Source: Aurantimonadaceae bacterium
Lineage (GTDB): Bacteria; Pseudomonadota; Alphaproteobacteria; Rhizobiales; Rhizobiaceae
Length of the DNA: 10,205 bases
Reading direction: 5' to 3'
NCBI GenBank assembly: GCA_003232595.1
Contig: QIIJ01000576.1
Location: forward strand, 1-10,205
The notes beneath the pieces are model-generated. The model searched no databases, was not told the DNA's origin, and saw nothing but the letters and a program-made list of their open reading frames with translations. Within the stretch, counting starts at the first letter, position 1. Every line of letters begins with the position of its first letter. Shown in pieces: positions 1 to 6,478 of the stretch. The position numbers and the translations under genes were made by a program.

Positions 1-534
1 TAATCCTCAATCCATATTCCTGCCCACCCATGAATACGAGCCCATGTCCAATGGGCGATATCGGCAATCGAAAATTCACCAGCAAGAAACTCATGGTTGG
101 ACAGCCTGTTGTCCAGCACTCCGTAAAGACGCTTGGTCTCATTTTGATACCGTTCAATTGCTTGTGGAATTTTTTCGGGGAAATAACGATAGAAGACATT
201 GGCCTGCCCCTGCATTGGACCAAGGCCGCCCACTTGAAACATTAGCCATTGCAAAACCACGGATCGATCATTGCCAGCAGATGGCATCAATTTACCGGTT
301 TTTTCCGCAAGGTAGACCATGATCGCACCTGATTCAAAAACCGTGAAATCGTCATTGTCATGATCGATAATTGCTGGAATGCGGCCGTTGGGGTTGATTG
401 CAAGAAAGTCTTCCTGCTTCTGAGCACCACTGGTTATATCAATCTGCTTCACCTTATAAGGCAAGCCCAACTCCTCAAGGGTGCAAGAGGCCCTTCCAAC
501 CGTTGGGTGTCGCCCAGGTGTAGAGGTCAATCAT
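1..534 (-). pseudogene. Glutathione S-transferase homologue, frameshifted near the start and cut by the window edge
   Basis: Read on the minus strand from the ATG at 534-532, the protein begins MIDLYTWATPNGWK, the start of the GST thioredoxin-like domain as in YfcG/YghU-type proteins. The frame then meets TGA at 477-475. One base out of phase, the rest follows without a break to the window edge: LEELGLPYKV, INPNGRIPAI (cis-Pro loop), ESGAIMVYLAEK (glutathione-binding E-S pair) and a helical C-terminal domain with LAGEFSIADIAHW. Removing one C from the CCC at 491-493 restores a single frame. The visible part is about 177 residues, so roughly the last 30-50 residues lie outside. The family uses glutathione in conjugation or disulfide reduction in the cytoplasm. 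The break could be a real mutation or a sequencing error. Upstream is a sigma-70-like promoter; the gene diverges from the aco-type operon. Confidence 0.85.
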
Positions 535-570
535 TGGAAATTTCCGATTTTTGGTTTATCGCAGGCCTAG

Positions 571-598
571 TTTATACCGATTGGTTTAGATTTTGCAA
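571..598 (-). promoter_or_regulatory. Sigma-70-like promoter for the GST gene
   Basis: On the minus strand TTGCAA (598-593) and TATAAA (576-571) are separated by 16 bases, a fair match to -35 and -10 boxes. Transcription would start near 564, about 30 bases before the GST ATG at 534. This is inferred from consensus only. Confidence 0.45.
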
Positions 599-698
599 CA
601 ACTTTGGTTTGACCGGTTTTTGTCACTGACAATCTTTGCAATACAATTTGAATGATAGCGTGTGGTACTGTCTAAGGACTGACACACTGCAGCATTGA

Positions 699-707
699 TG
701 CGACACT
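699..707 (+). promoter_or_regulatory. Putative activator half-site TGCGACACT
   Basis: This 9-mer recurs at 4691-4699 upstream of the second sigma-54 promoter. Here it is centred about 80 bases before the predicted transcription start at 783. No partner arm GTGTCGCA is seen near it, so it would be a single half-site. TGACACA, at 680-686 here, also recurs at 4624-4630. Binding by an AcoR-like regulator is inference. Confidence 0.4.
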
Positions 708-756
708 TGCGGCGATTGAGCGTACGAAATATATATATAATTTAACGGCTTACAAT

Positions 757-771
757 TGGCACAATGCTTGC
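757..771 (+). promoter_or_regulatory. Sigma-54 (RpoN) promoter of the aco-type operon
   Basis: TGGCAC (757-762), five bases, then TTGC (768-771) matches the sigma-54 consensus TGGCAC-N5-TTGC exactly, with the invariant GG and GC in the right spacing. The predicted start is near 783, giving a leader of about 64 bases before the ATG at 847. acoABC operons in other bacteria are known to be sigma-54 dependent and activated by AcoR, which supports the call. Confidence 0.85.
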
Positions 772-846
772 TTAGTTTAATTCAGGCTCCACATTGAAGT
801 GCGGCCTCAAATAGATATAGGCACTCGATCACGGAGGGATCAACTT

Positions 847-1812
847 ATGCAAATGAACCGTGAGGATTTACTGAAGTCATACAGCACCATGCGGACAATT
901 CGTGATTTTGAAGAGCGAGTGCACGAGGAGTTTGCTTCGGGCGACATTCCTGGTTTTGTGCACCTTTATGCTGGAGAGGAAGCTTCCGCGGTGGGCGTTT
1001 GCTCACATCTCGAAAATCGCGACGTAATCGCCAGTACGCATCGCGGCCATGGTCACTGTATTGCAAAGGGCTGCGATACTCGTGAAATGATGTTGGAATT
1101 GTACGGCAGGGGTGAAGGCCTTTGTGGTGGTAAAGGGGGTTCCATGCACATCGCCGATATCGAAAAAGGCATGTTGGGCGCAAATGGTATTGTGGGTGCG
1201 GGACCACCCCTGATCTGTGGCGCTGCATTGACTGCCAAATACAAGAAAACAGGCGGTGTGGCGGTTGCCTTCTTTGGTGATGGTGGCTCAAATCAGGGCA
1301 CGACACTAGAATCGTATAATCTGGCCAAAGTCTGGAACCTTCCTGTGATCTTCGTGGTGGAGGATAATGGATACGCTGAAGCTACATCATCTTCATATGC
1401 AGTCGCGGGAGATCAACTTGATCGCGCAACGGGTTTTGGAATGCCATCGGCACGTGTTGATGGGCATGATTATTTCGCTGTTCGTGAAGCGGCCGGTGAA
1501 ATGATTGAGCGCGCGCGCACAGGTGGAGGGCCCAGTCTTTTGCATGTCATGCTGGACCGGTTCTTCGGTCACTTTGAAGGAGACGCGATGACTTATCGGG
1601 CCGAGGGTGAAGTTCAAAACATCCGTGACAACAAAGATTGTCTAAAGATTTTTCGCAAGCGTGTGACTGAGGCCGGTCTCCTGACAGACGAACAATTAGA
1701 CAAAATTGACACGGATGTCATGGCGCACATTAACGCCTGCATTGACGAGTCCAAAACTGCTTCACCTCCGTCGCTGAGTACACTCACAACAGATGTTTAC
1801 ATCTCCTACTAA
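847..1812 (+). CDS. acoA: Acetoin/pyruvate dehydrogenase-type E1 component, alpha subunit
   Basis: This is the thiamine-diphosphate E1 alpha subunit of a 2-oxo acid/acetoin dehydrogenase complex, 321 residues, cytoplasmic. With E1 beta it cleaves the substrate and passes the acyl (acetyl) group to the lipoyl arm of E2. The TPP/Mg motif runs from GDGGSNQG (144-151) to EDNGYAEAT (172-180), and the THRGHGH segment is at 64-70. The AEAT after the NGY resembles acetoin enzymes more than ordinary pyruvate dehydrogenase. The ATG at 847 is preferred because GGAGG at 833-837 lies 9 bases before it; an in-frame GTG at 799 lies upstream of that site and would add 16 unconvincing residues. It is the first gene of the operon, 14 bases before E1 beta. 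The length is typical. The exact substrate is inferred from the set AcoA/B/C. Confidence 0.88.
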   Translation: MQMNREDLLKSYSTMRTIRDFEERVHEEFASGDIPGFVHLYAGEEASAVGVCSHLENRDVIASTHRGHGHCIAKGCDTREMMLELYGRGEGLCGGKGGSMHIADIEKGMLGANGIVGAGPPLICGAALTAKYKKTGGVAVAFFGDGGSNQGTTLESYNLAKVWNLPVIFVVEDNGYAEATSSSYAVAGDQLDRATGFGMPSARVDGHDYFAVREAAGEMIERARTGGGPSLLHVMLDRFFGHFEGDAMTYRAEGEVQNIRDNKDCLKIFRKRVTEAGLLTDEQLDKIDTDVMAHINACIDESKTASPPSLSTLTTDVYISY

Positions 1813-1826
1813 AAAGGGCTTCTGAA

Positions 1827-2831
1827 ATGGCCAAGAAATCTTATCGTGAAGCAATCAACGAAGCGATCGCCCAGGAAATGCGGCGTGACGAGAATGTTCT
1901 CGTCTGGGGAGAAGACAATGCCGGTGGAGCCGGGGGTGAAGGTGAACAAGATGCATGGGGTGGTGTGCTGGGCGTGACGAAAGGTTTGTTAGGAGAGTTT
2001 GGCCCTGAGCGAGTGTTGGATACACCCATATCGGAGTCAGCTTTTATTGGTGCCGCAGTTGGCGCAGCGGCAACCGGATTGCGCCCTGTCGCAGAGCTAA
2101 TGTTTGCCGACTTCATGGGAGTTTGCTTCGATCAGATATACAACCAGGCAGCCAAGTTTCGTTATATGTTTGGCGGAAAAGCCGTAACTCCGCTGGTCAT
2201 TCGTACCATGTACGGCGCAGGGTTTAGGGCGGCCTCCCAACACAGTCAAACTTTGTATCCTATGTTTACGCACATTCCAGGATTGAAGGTCATCGTGCCT
2301 TCCTCTCCTTACGATGCGAAGGGGCTCATGATTCAAGCAATCCGCGACGATGACCCATGTATCTTCTTTGAAAACAAGGTCATGTATGACGACGAAGAGG
2401 AAGTGCCGGACGATTCCTATACGATTCCATTTGGTGAAGCCAATGTAATCCGTGAGGGTGAGGACGCAACTATTGTTGCATTCGGTCGCATGGTGGGAAT
2501 GGCTAGACAGGCAGCCGATGCATTGGAAAAGGAAGGTATTTCTTGCACGGTTGTTGACCCGAGAACGACTTCTCCTCTGGATACAGATACTATCCTTGAA
2601 TGTGTTGAAGACACCGGAAGATTGGTTGTTGTCGATGAGGGATATCCCAGATGTTCAATGGCGTCAGATGTTTCAAGCATTGTCGCACAGCACGCCTTTA
2701 AGGCGCTAAAGGGTCCTATTCAAATGGTCACCGCGCCACACGCACCTGTTCCGTTTTCTCCAGAGCTTGAAGATGAATATGTGCCGAACGCGGACAAAAT
2801 TGTTGCGGCTGTTCGCGCGACATTGGCATGA
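1827..2831 (+). CDS. acoB: Acetoin dehydrogenase-type E1 component, beta subunit
   Basis: This 334-residue protein is the partner of E1 alpha in the TPP-dependent heterotetramer. Visible marks are WGEDNAGGAGGEGEQDAWGG (27-46), VTKGLLGEFG (50-59), DTPISE with the TPP-activating Glu70, the ELMFADFMG segment (90-98) and the C-terminal transketolase domain with VVDEGYPR. The glycine-rich stretch ending in DAWGGVLGVTKGL is a mark of AcoB proteins, which I recognise from the family, and favours acetoin dehydrogenase over pyruvate or branched-chain E1 beta. The start ATG follows AAGGG at 1814-1818. Its stop TGA overlaps an ATG (2828-2831, ATGA) that opens a 32-codon frame leading to E2. Any alternative would still be a 2-oxo acid dehydrogenase E1 beta. 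Confidence 0.9.
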   Translation: MAKKSYREAINEAIAQEMRRDENVLVWGEDNAGGAGGEGEQDAWGGVLGVTKGLLGEFGPERVLDTPISESAFIGAAVGAAATGLRPVAELMFADFMGVCFDQIYNQAAKFRYMFGGKAVTPLVIRTMYGAGFRAASQHSQTLYPMFTHIPGLKVIVPSSPYDAKGLMIQAIRDDDPCIFFENKVMYDDEEEVPDDSYTIPFGEANVIREGEDATIVAFGRMVGMARQAADALEKEGISCTVVDPRTTSPLDTDTILECVEDTGRLVVVDEGYPRCSMASDVSSIVAQHAFKALKGPIQMVTAPHAPVPFSPELEDEYVPNADKIVAAVRATLA

Positions 2832-2926
2832 TTCCAAATATACAGAATGAAATCAAATTCAACTTACCCCAGATGTTACGGGAAGACTGCTTAGCTGAAC
2901 CAATTGAGGAACCTGCGCGTCGATGA
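2828..2926 (+). CDS. Possible 32-residue coupling peptide between E1 beta and E2
   Basis: An open frame starts at the ATG that overlaps the E1 beta stop (ATGA, 2828-2831) and ends at a TGA that overlaps the E2 start (ATGA, 2923-2926). It encodes 32 residues, beginning MIPNIQNEIKF and ending EEPARR, with no family I recognise. There is no clear ribosome binding site, so translation would depend on ribosomes finishing E1 beta. It may serve only to couple translation across the 91-base gap, or be chance: GAGGA at 2906-2910 could start E2 independently. Confidence 0.3.
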   Translation: MIPNIQNEIKFNLPQMLREDCLAEPIEEPARR

Positions 2927-4035
2927 CCAAGGATATTAGAGCAATCACCATGCCCAAGTGGGGGCTTGCTATGACAGAAGGCGAGTTGACGGCTTGGCTG
3001 GTCGATGAAGGCGCTTTTGTAGATGAAAAGTTTGAAATTGCAGAAATTGAAACTACAAAAATTACAAATGTTTTTGAATCCCCCATATCTGGAAAGGTTC
3101 GCAAATTGGTTGCGCACACCGGTGAAGTTCTTCCAATCGGTGCACTTCTTGCGGTTATCGCCGCTGATGAAATTTCTGATGATGAAATAGATAATTACGT
3201 TTCAAAATTTCAGGAGGATTTTGTTCCTGAGGAGGATGGAGCGAGTGACGACCCCGTGCATCAAAAAATCACGGTAGGTGACCATCAGATTTCATATCTG
3301 AAGATTGGAGACGGAAACAACGACCCGGTTCTGTTGATCCACGGCTTTGGGGCAGACACAGTTAGTTGGATGTTCAACCAAAGTGTGCTTGCTGATGGTC
3401 GTGCCGTCTATGCAATAGATTTGCCTGGGCATGGTCGCTCTTCAAAATCGATCCCTGATGGTAGCATTGCTTCGATGGCAAAAATTGTATCGGGATTGAT
3501 TTCAGCGCTCGGCTTGAAAAATGTTCATTTGATTGGCCATTCTTTTGGCGGTGCCCTTGCTATTGCTGCCGCAGAAGAAAGCGGCGCCAAATCAATCACT
3601 GTAATTGGATCCTGTGGCTTGGGTAAGGAGATAAACACCAAATTCTTGCAAGGATTTATTGATGGCAAACGCGGTAAGCACCTAAAACCAGTGCTTGAAC
3701 AACTGGTTTTCGATAAGAGCCTCATCGGCGGTGACATGATAAATGAGGTAATCAAATTCAAACGCATTGATGGTGTGCCTGCAGCGCTTCAAGCGTTGGT
3801 AGACAGTAACTTTGCCAACGGCCTCCAATCAACTGATTTGCGCGGCATACTCAGCAAACTTTTAATTCCTGTTTCAGTGATATGGGGAGCCAACGACGAA
3901 ATCATTTCCGTATCCCATTCTCAAGGCCTGGGCAGCAATGTGAGCGTCTCAATCATTGAAAACTCCGGCCATATTCCGCAGATGGAAAAATCTTCCGAAG
4001 TCAATGATATTATATTAAAATCAATTGGGAACTGA
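2923..4035 (+). CDS. acoC: Acetoin dehydrogenase E2-like protein: lipoyl domain fused to alpha/beta hydrolase
   Basis: A 370-residue protein of AcoC type. Residues about 4-80 are a biotinyl/lipoyl domain (MPKWGLAMTEG, with the probable lipoylated Lys46 in EIETTKI). An acidic linker (about 82-110, many Asp and Glu) leads to an alpha/beta hydrolase domain (about 115-368). The hydrolase shows the HGFG oxyanion segment (140-143), the nucleophile elbow GHSFG with Ser207, Asp325 in WGANDE and His350 in NSGH, a complete triad. The usual E2 catalytic domain with HxxxDG and the E1/E3-binding domain are not seen, which is also true of known AcoC proteins. It would carry the acyl group from E1 to CoA. 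The start ATG lies 12 bases after GAGGA (2906-2910). CMD follows after 3 bases. Confidence 0.88.
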   Translation: MTKDIRAITMPKWGLAMTEGELTAWLVDEGAFVDEKFEIAEIETTKITNVFESPISGKVRKLVAHTGEVLPIGALLAVIAADEISDDEIDNYVSKFQEDFVPEEDGASDDPVHQKITVGDHQISYLKIGDGNNDPVLLIHGFGADTVSWMFNQSVLADGRAVYAIDLPGHGRSSKSIPDGSIASMAKIVSGLISALGLKNVHLIGHSFGGALAIAAAEESGAKSITVIGSCGLGKEINTKFLQGFIDGKRGKHLKPVLEQLVFDKSLIGGDMINEVIKFKRIDGVPAALQALVDSNFANGLQSTDLRGILSKLLIPVSVIWGANDEIISVSHSQGLGSNVSVSIIENSGHIPQMEKSSEVNDIILKSIGN

Positions 4036-4038
4036 GCA

Positions 4039-4380
4039 ATGGTAACCAACTACAAGGAATATGTTAACGGTGTCGACCAGCGGATCGGCACATTATTCAA
4101 AGCAGCACCAAGACCAATGGGTGCTTATGGAAACCTTGTACAGGCAGTGTCTGAATCCAGTTCCCTTGACAACAAATACAAAGAGCTAATGGCTCTTGCA
4201 ATCTCCATTTCAATTCGTTGCGAGGACTGTATAGCATTTCACACTCGTGCCGCAATCAATCACGGCGCGACAAAAGACAACGTTCTTGAGACTATTGCAG
4301 TTGCGGTGGAAATGGGTGGAGGCCCGGGTGCGGTCTACGGTGCAAAAGCACTTCAGGCCTATACCGATCTTGTGACTTGA
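4039..4380 (+). CDS. AhpD-like carboxymuconolactone decarboxylase-family protein
   Basis: A 113-residue protein of the CMD/AhpD fold, the last gene of the operon, starting 3 bases after the E2 stop. The segment from Glu49 to His68 keeps the full AhpD active-site pattern: Glu49, twelve residues on Cys61, then Cys64 and His68 (CEDCIAFH). Many family members keep only the CxxC. In mycobacterial AhpD these residues form a peroxidase/disulfide relay that is reduced by a lipoylated E2 and lipoamide dehydrogenase. That makes a thiol-redox role next to a lipoyl enzyme plausible here, but this is inference. Decarboxylation of muconolactone is unlikely given the context. Only a weak GGGA lies upstream, so translational coupling to E2 is likely. 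Confidence 0.82.
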   Translation: MVTNYKEYVNGVDQRIGTLFKAAPRPMGAYGNLVQAVSESSSLDNKYKELMALAISISIRCEDCIAFHTRAAINHGATKDNVLETIAVAVEMGGGPGAVYGAKALQAYTDLVT

Positions 4381-4389
4381 TGAGTTCCC

Positions 4390-4427
4390 CAGAAGGGTAC
4401 AATGAGGTAGCGCCCTCTGTTTTTTTT
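4390..4427 (+). terminator. Rho-independent terminator after the aco-type operon
   Basis: CAGAAGGG (4390-4397) pairs with CCCTCTG (4413-4419) with one bulged A, around a 15-base loop, and is followed directly by eight T (4420-4427). It lies 10 bases after the CMD stop codon. Confidence 0.7.
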
Positions 4428-4669
4428 AGAGAGTTCGCTTTCTGTCAAAAAAGCATCGAATAACGAACGATGTAGAGAAGGGCGACAATAGTCATAATCT
4501 TCGCAAGCCGCCAATTTTGAGGCGGTCTGCGTGATGCTTGCACACAGATGCAATGGCAATGTCTCTTTCATCGTTTTAGAAGTCGTTTCACCAGATGCAT
4601 ACATTGGAGTAGATCACTGGCCGTGACACAAACCATCTGAGATGGATGAAGAGAGAGGGCGTTTCAACG

Positions 4670-4698
4670 GTGTCGCAGTCATGCGTCACGTGCGACAC
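4670..4698. promoter_or_regulatory. Inverted repeat GTGTCGCA-N13-TGCGACAC, putative activator site
   Basis: GTGTCGCA (4670-4677) and TGCGACAC (4691-4698) are perfect 8-base inverted copies with centres 21 bases apart, which is two helix turns. The site is centred about 113 bases before the predicted sigma-54 start near 4797, the usual place for an enhancer-binding protein. The right arm is shared with the aco-type promoter region at 699-706. Confidence 0.6.
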
Positions 4699-4770
4699 TA
4701 GATAAATGTCTTGCATGTGCGATATTACGTTAAGTTATTGAAAAGTATATAAAAAAAATATCAATCAGAT

Positions 4771-4785
4771 TGGCACAGTTATTGC
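4771..4785 (+). promoter_or_regulatory. Sigma-54 (RpoN) promoter of the ABC importer operon
   Basis: TGGCAC (4771-4776), five bases, TTGC (4782-4785) is again an exact -24/-12 match. Predicted transcription start is near 4797, 50 bases before the binding-protein ATG. The base before the box is T, as at the first promoter. Confidence 0.85.
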
Positions 4786-4846
4786 TCTCCTCTATTGGTG
4801 TCTGGCCAAGGAGCCAGCTTCGAAGTCAATTAAGGGAGGACTTTTT

Positions 4847-6376
4847 ATGTTTCGAGCACCCAAGAATGCCATTTCCACCAGTATATCGCGCCGGAAGTTT
4901 TTAGAGCTTGGCGGTGGGGCGGCTACCGCTCTTGGAGTCGGGTCCGTCGCCGTCGGGATGAACTCAATGATTATCCGCAGACCAGCTTACGCTCAATCGT
5001 CCGATGCAGCAAAATGGCGTCAATACGAAGGATCCAAATTGGTGTTCATGAGTGAGAACACCCCGCCAAGCTTTGCTATTCGCGATAATCTTAAAGAATT
5101 TTACGATCTGACCGGTATCACCGTTGAGATTCTCACCGATGACCTTCCCGTGGTTCAGCAAAAAATCGGCATTGATCTGCGCGGCGGCCAAGCTGATTAC
5201 CAATTGAATTACATCCAGGATAAACCAATTGGATCACCCTTTGCAGATTTCTATGAAGACCTTACAAATTATACCAAGGATGACACGCTTCCACAGGATT
5301 CAGATGGATACGGGGAAGATGCCTGGTTCGACAATTTCCTTCGTGCTTGCGGTGAATATTATGTACCTGGTCGTATAGTGGCCTTCCCATATGATTGTGC
5401 TGTAGCCTGCACCTTCTATCGGCAGGATTTGTTCGAGTCTCTGACCAAGGATTTTGAGGCTGATCACGGATATCGCATGGAGTTCACGGAAGATACAACC
5501 TGGAAGCAGGTTCAGGAATTTGCCGCGTTCTTCACCAAGCTGCGAAATGGCGGACGGGAAGATATTCCATACGGCTACGGCCAGCACCACGGGTCATTCG
5601 CCTGGACATCCCACCTGGACATTCAGCGCATGTTGTTCAGTCACGGTCGCTGGAACGAATTCGACATTGATGACAAGCTCGGTTCAAAAACTCCAGGACC
5701 GACCAATTGGGGTGATGAACAGTCAGTTCTCATCATGCAGAAGTATAAGGAGCAGGCCGATGTAAGTCACCCTGATAATCTGGCCAATGGCACACTTCAG
5801 CTAAATACAGCTTATGCAGCTGGTGATATCGCTATCCAGGTCCAGTATCATGAGTTCTGTGCATCAGTTGAAGATGAAAAGAACTCCAGAGCTGGCGGCG
5901 GCAAAACAGCATACGCACCATGCCCGAAAGGGGAGAAGAGCTGGGTAGTTGGCAATGGAGATGTTGTAAATGGCACCAACTGCGGCATCGGTGGCATAGG
6001 CATCAACTCTGCTGCATCTGAGGACTTGCGTCGCGCAGCTTACCTGTTTGCAGTTTGGTCAGTTTCGAAAAGTACGCAGCTTAACGTTCTCAAGAAACTC
6101 GGTGGTACACCCACACGTCCGTCCGTCCTGGCCGAACCAGATGTCCAGGCCGCACGTAAACGCCCTTCTTCCATGCCAAATGCTCTGACATTTGATGCTG
6201 TCTACGACTACGGAATCAAGGACCCACATTTTGTACTTGGCCCGAAAATTCCTGAGGCGAATGAATATTATAGTATTCTTCTTGGTGAACTACAAAGCAT
6301 GGTTGCAGGTCAAAAATCTCCTGAAGAAGCATGCAATGGCATTAAAATCCAACTGGATGATTTGCACGACATTTAA
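4847..6376 (+). CDS. Tat-exported extracellular solute-binding protein (carbohydrate ABC type)
   Basis: A 509-residue periplasmic binding protein of the UgpB/MalE-like family 1, the ligand-capture part of the importer encoded downstream. The N terminus has the twin-arginine motif SRRKFL (14-19), a hydrophobic stretch (about 20-39) and a likely cleavage after AYA (47-49), so it should be exported folded by Tat. The mature protein, with segments such as KLVFMSENTPPSFAIRDNLKEF and a C-terminal GELQSMVAG region, reads as a full-length family 1 protein; it is longer than the usual 400-450 residues. GGAGGA at 4835-4840 sits 6 bases before the ATG. It is first in its operon, under a sigma-54 promoter, and is followed by a strong hairpin before the permease genes. 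The ligand cannot be read from the sequence; a sugar, polyol or similar small compound is possible. Confidence 0.87.
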   Translation: MFRAPKNAISTSISRRKFLELGGGAATALGVGSVAVGMNSMIIRRPAYAQSSDAAKWRQYEGSKLVFMSENTPPSFAIRDNLKEFYDLTGITVEILTDDLPVVQQKIGIDLRGGQADYQLNYIQDKPIGSPFADFYEDLTNYTKDDTLPQDSDGYGEDAWFDNFLRACGEYYVPGRIVAFPYDCAVACTFYRQDLFESLTKDFEADHGYRMEFTEDTTWKQVQEFAAFFTKLRNGGREDIPYGYGQHHGSFAWTSHLDIQRMLFSHGRWNEFDIDDKLGSKTPGPTNWGDEQSVLIMQKYKEQADVSHPDNLANGTLQLNTAYAAGDIAIQVQYHEFCASVEDEKNSRAGGGKTAYAPCPKGEKSWVVGNGDVVNGTNCGIGGIGINSAASEDLRRAAYLFAVWSVSKSTQLNVLKKLGGTPTRPSVLAEPDVQAARKRPSSMPNALTFDAVYDYGIKDPHFVLGPKIPEANEYYSILLGELQSMVAGQKSPEEACNGIKIQLDDLHDI

Positions 6377-6397
6377 CACAGAAAATCTACGTCAAAT

Positions 6398-6426
6398 CTG
6401 AGTCCGGTGAGTTGTGCCGGACTCAG
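6398..6426 (+). other. Intercistronic hairpin between binding-protein and permease genes
   Basis: CTGAGTCCGG (6398-6407) and CCGGACTCAG (6417-6426) form a perfect 10-base-pair stem with a 9-base loop, 21 bases after the binding-protein stop. No T run follows, so it is not a standard terminator. Such structures often protect the upstream mRNA or limit read-through, giving more binding protein than permease, as known for other binding-protein operons. Confidence 0.75.
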
Positions 6427-6478
6427 TGAGTAAAAACACTATACCGATTAGCGCAGTGTGTCGGGAAGGGCATCATTC

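Larger units (their letters stand above)
535..846. promoter_or_regulatory. Divergent control region between GST and the aco-type operon
   Basis: No gene is seen in this 312-base stretch. It holds the minus-strand GST promoter, a 13-base palindrome TTGTCACTGACAA at 620-632, the motifs TGACACA (680-686) and TGCGACACT (699-707), an AT-only tract around 729-744, the sigma-54 promoter at 757-771 and a leader of about 64 bases with GGAGG at 833-837. The order of activator-like motif, AT-rich spacer and -24/-12 box is the usual plan of a promoter driven by an enhancer-binding protein. Confidence 0.7.
4428..4846. promoter_or_regulatory. Control region upstream of the ABC importer operon
   Basis: No convincing gene is seen. 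After the terminator comes a hairpin CCGCC/GGCGG (4508-4512 with 4521-4525) of unknown role, TGACACA at 4624-4630, the inverted repeat at 4670-4698, an A-rich tract at 4741-4760, the sigma-54 promoter at 4771-4785 and a leader of about 50 bases. The leader can form a small hairpin CTGGC/GCCAG (4802-4806 with 4813-4817) and carries GGAGGA at 4835-4840. TATCAATCAG at 4759-4768 resembles part of an IHF site but does not match its full consensus. Confidence 0.65.

Noticed and set aside
30..629. Plus-strand open frames over the GST region
   Set aside because: They are shadows of the minus-strand GST homologue, whose motifs are clear.
799..846. Upstream GTG start adding 16 residues to E1 alpha
   Set aside because: It lies before the strong GGAGG at 833-837 and only about 16 bases after the predicted sigma-54 start; the added residues do not look like the family N terminus.
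4359..4604. Minus-strand 81-codon open frame after the aco-type operon
   Set aside because: It overlaps the CMD gene end and the terminator, has no recognisable domain and an unusual composition; treated as chance.
4759..4771. IHF-like site TATCAATCAG in the AT-rich spacer before the second sigma-54 promoter
   Set aside because: The TTR part of the consensus is out of register by one base; only the position fits, so it is not listed as a feature.
6458..6478. GTG start adding 7 residues to the first permease
   Set aside because: The GGGAAGGG at 6463-6470 lies inside this extension and fits the ATG at 6479.
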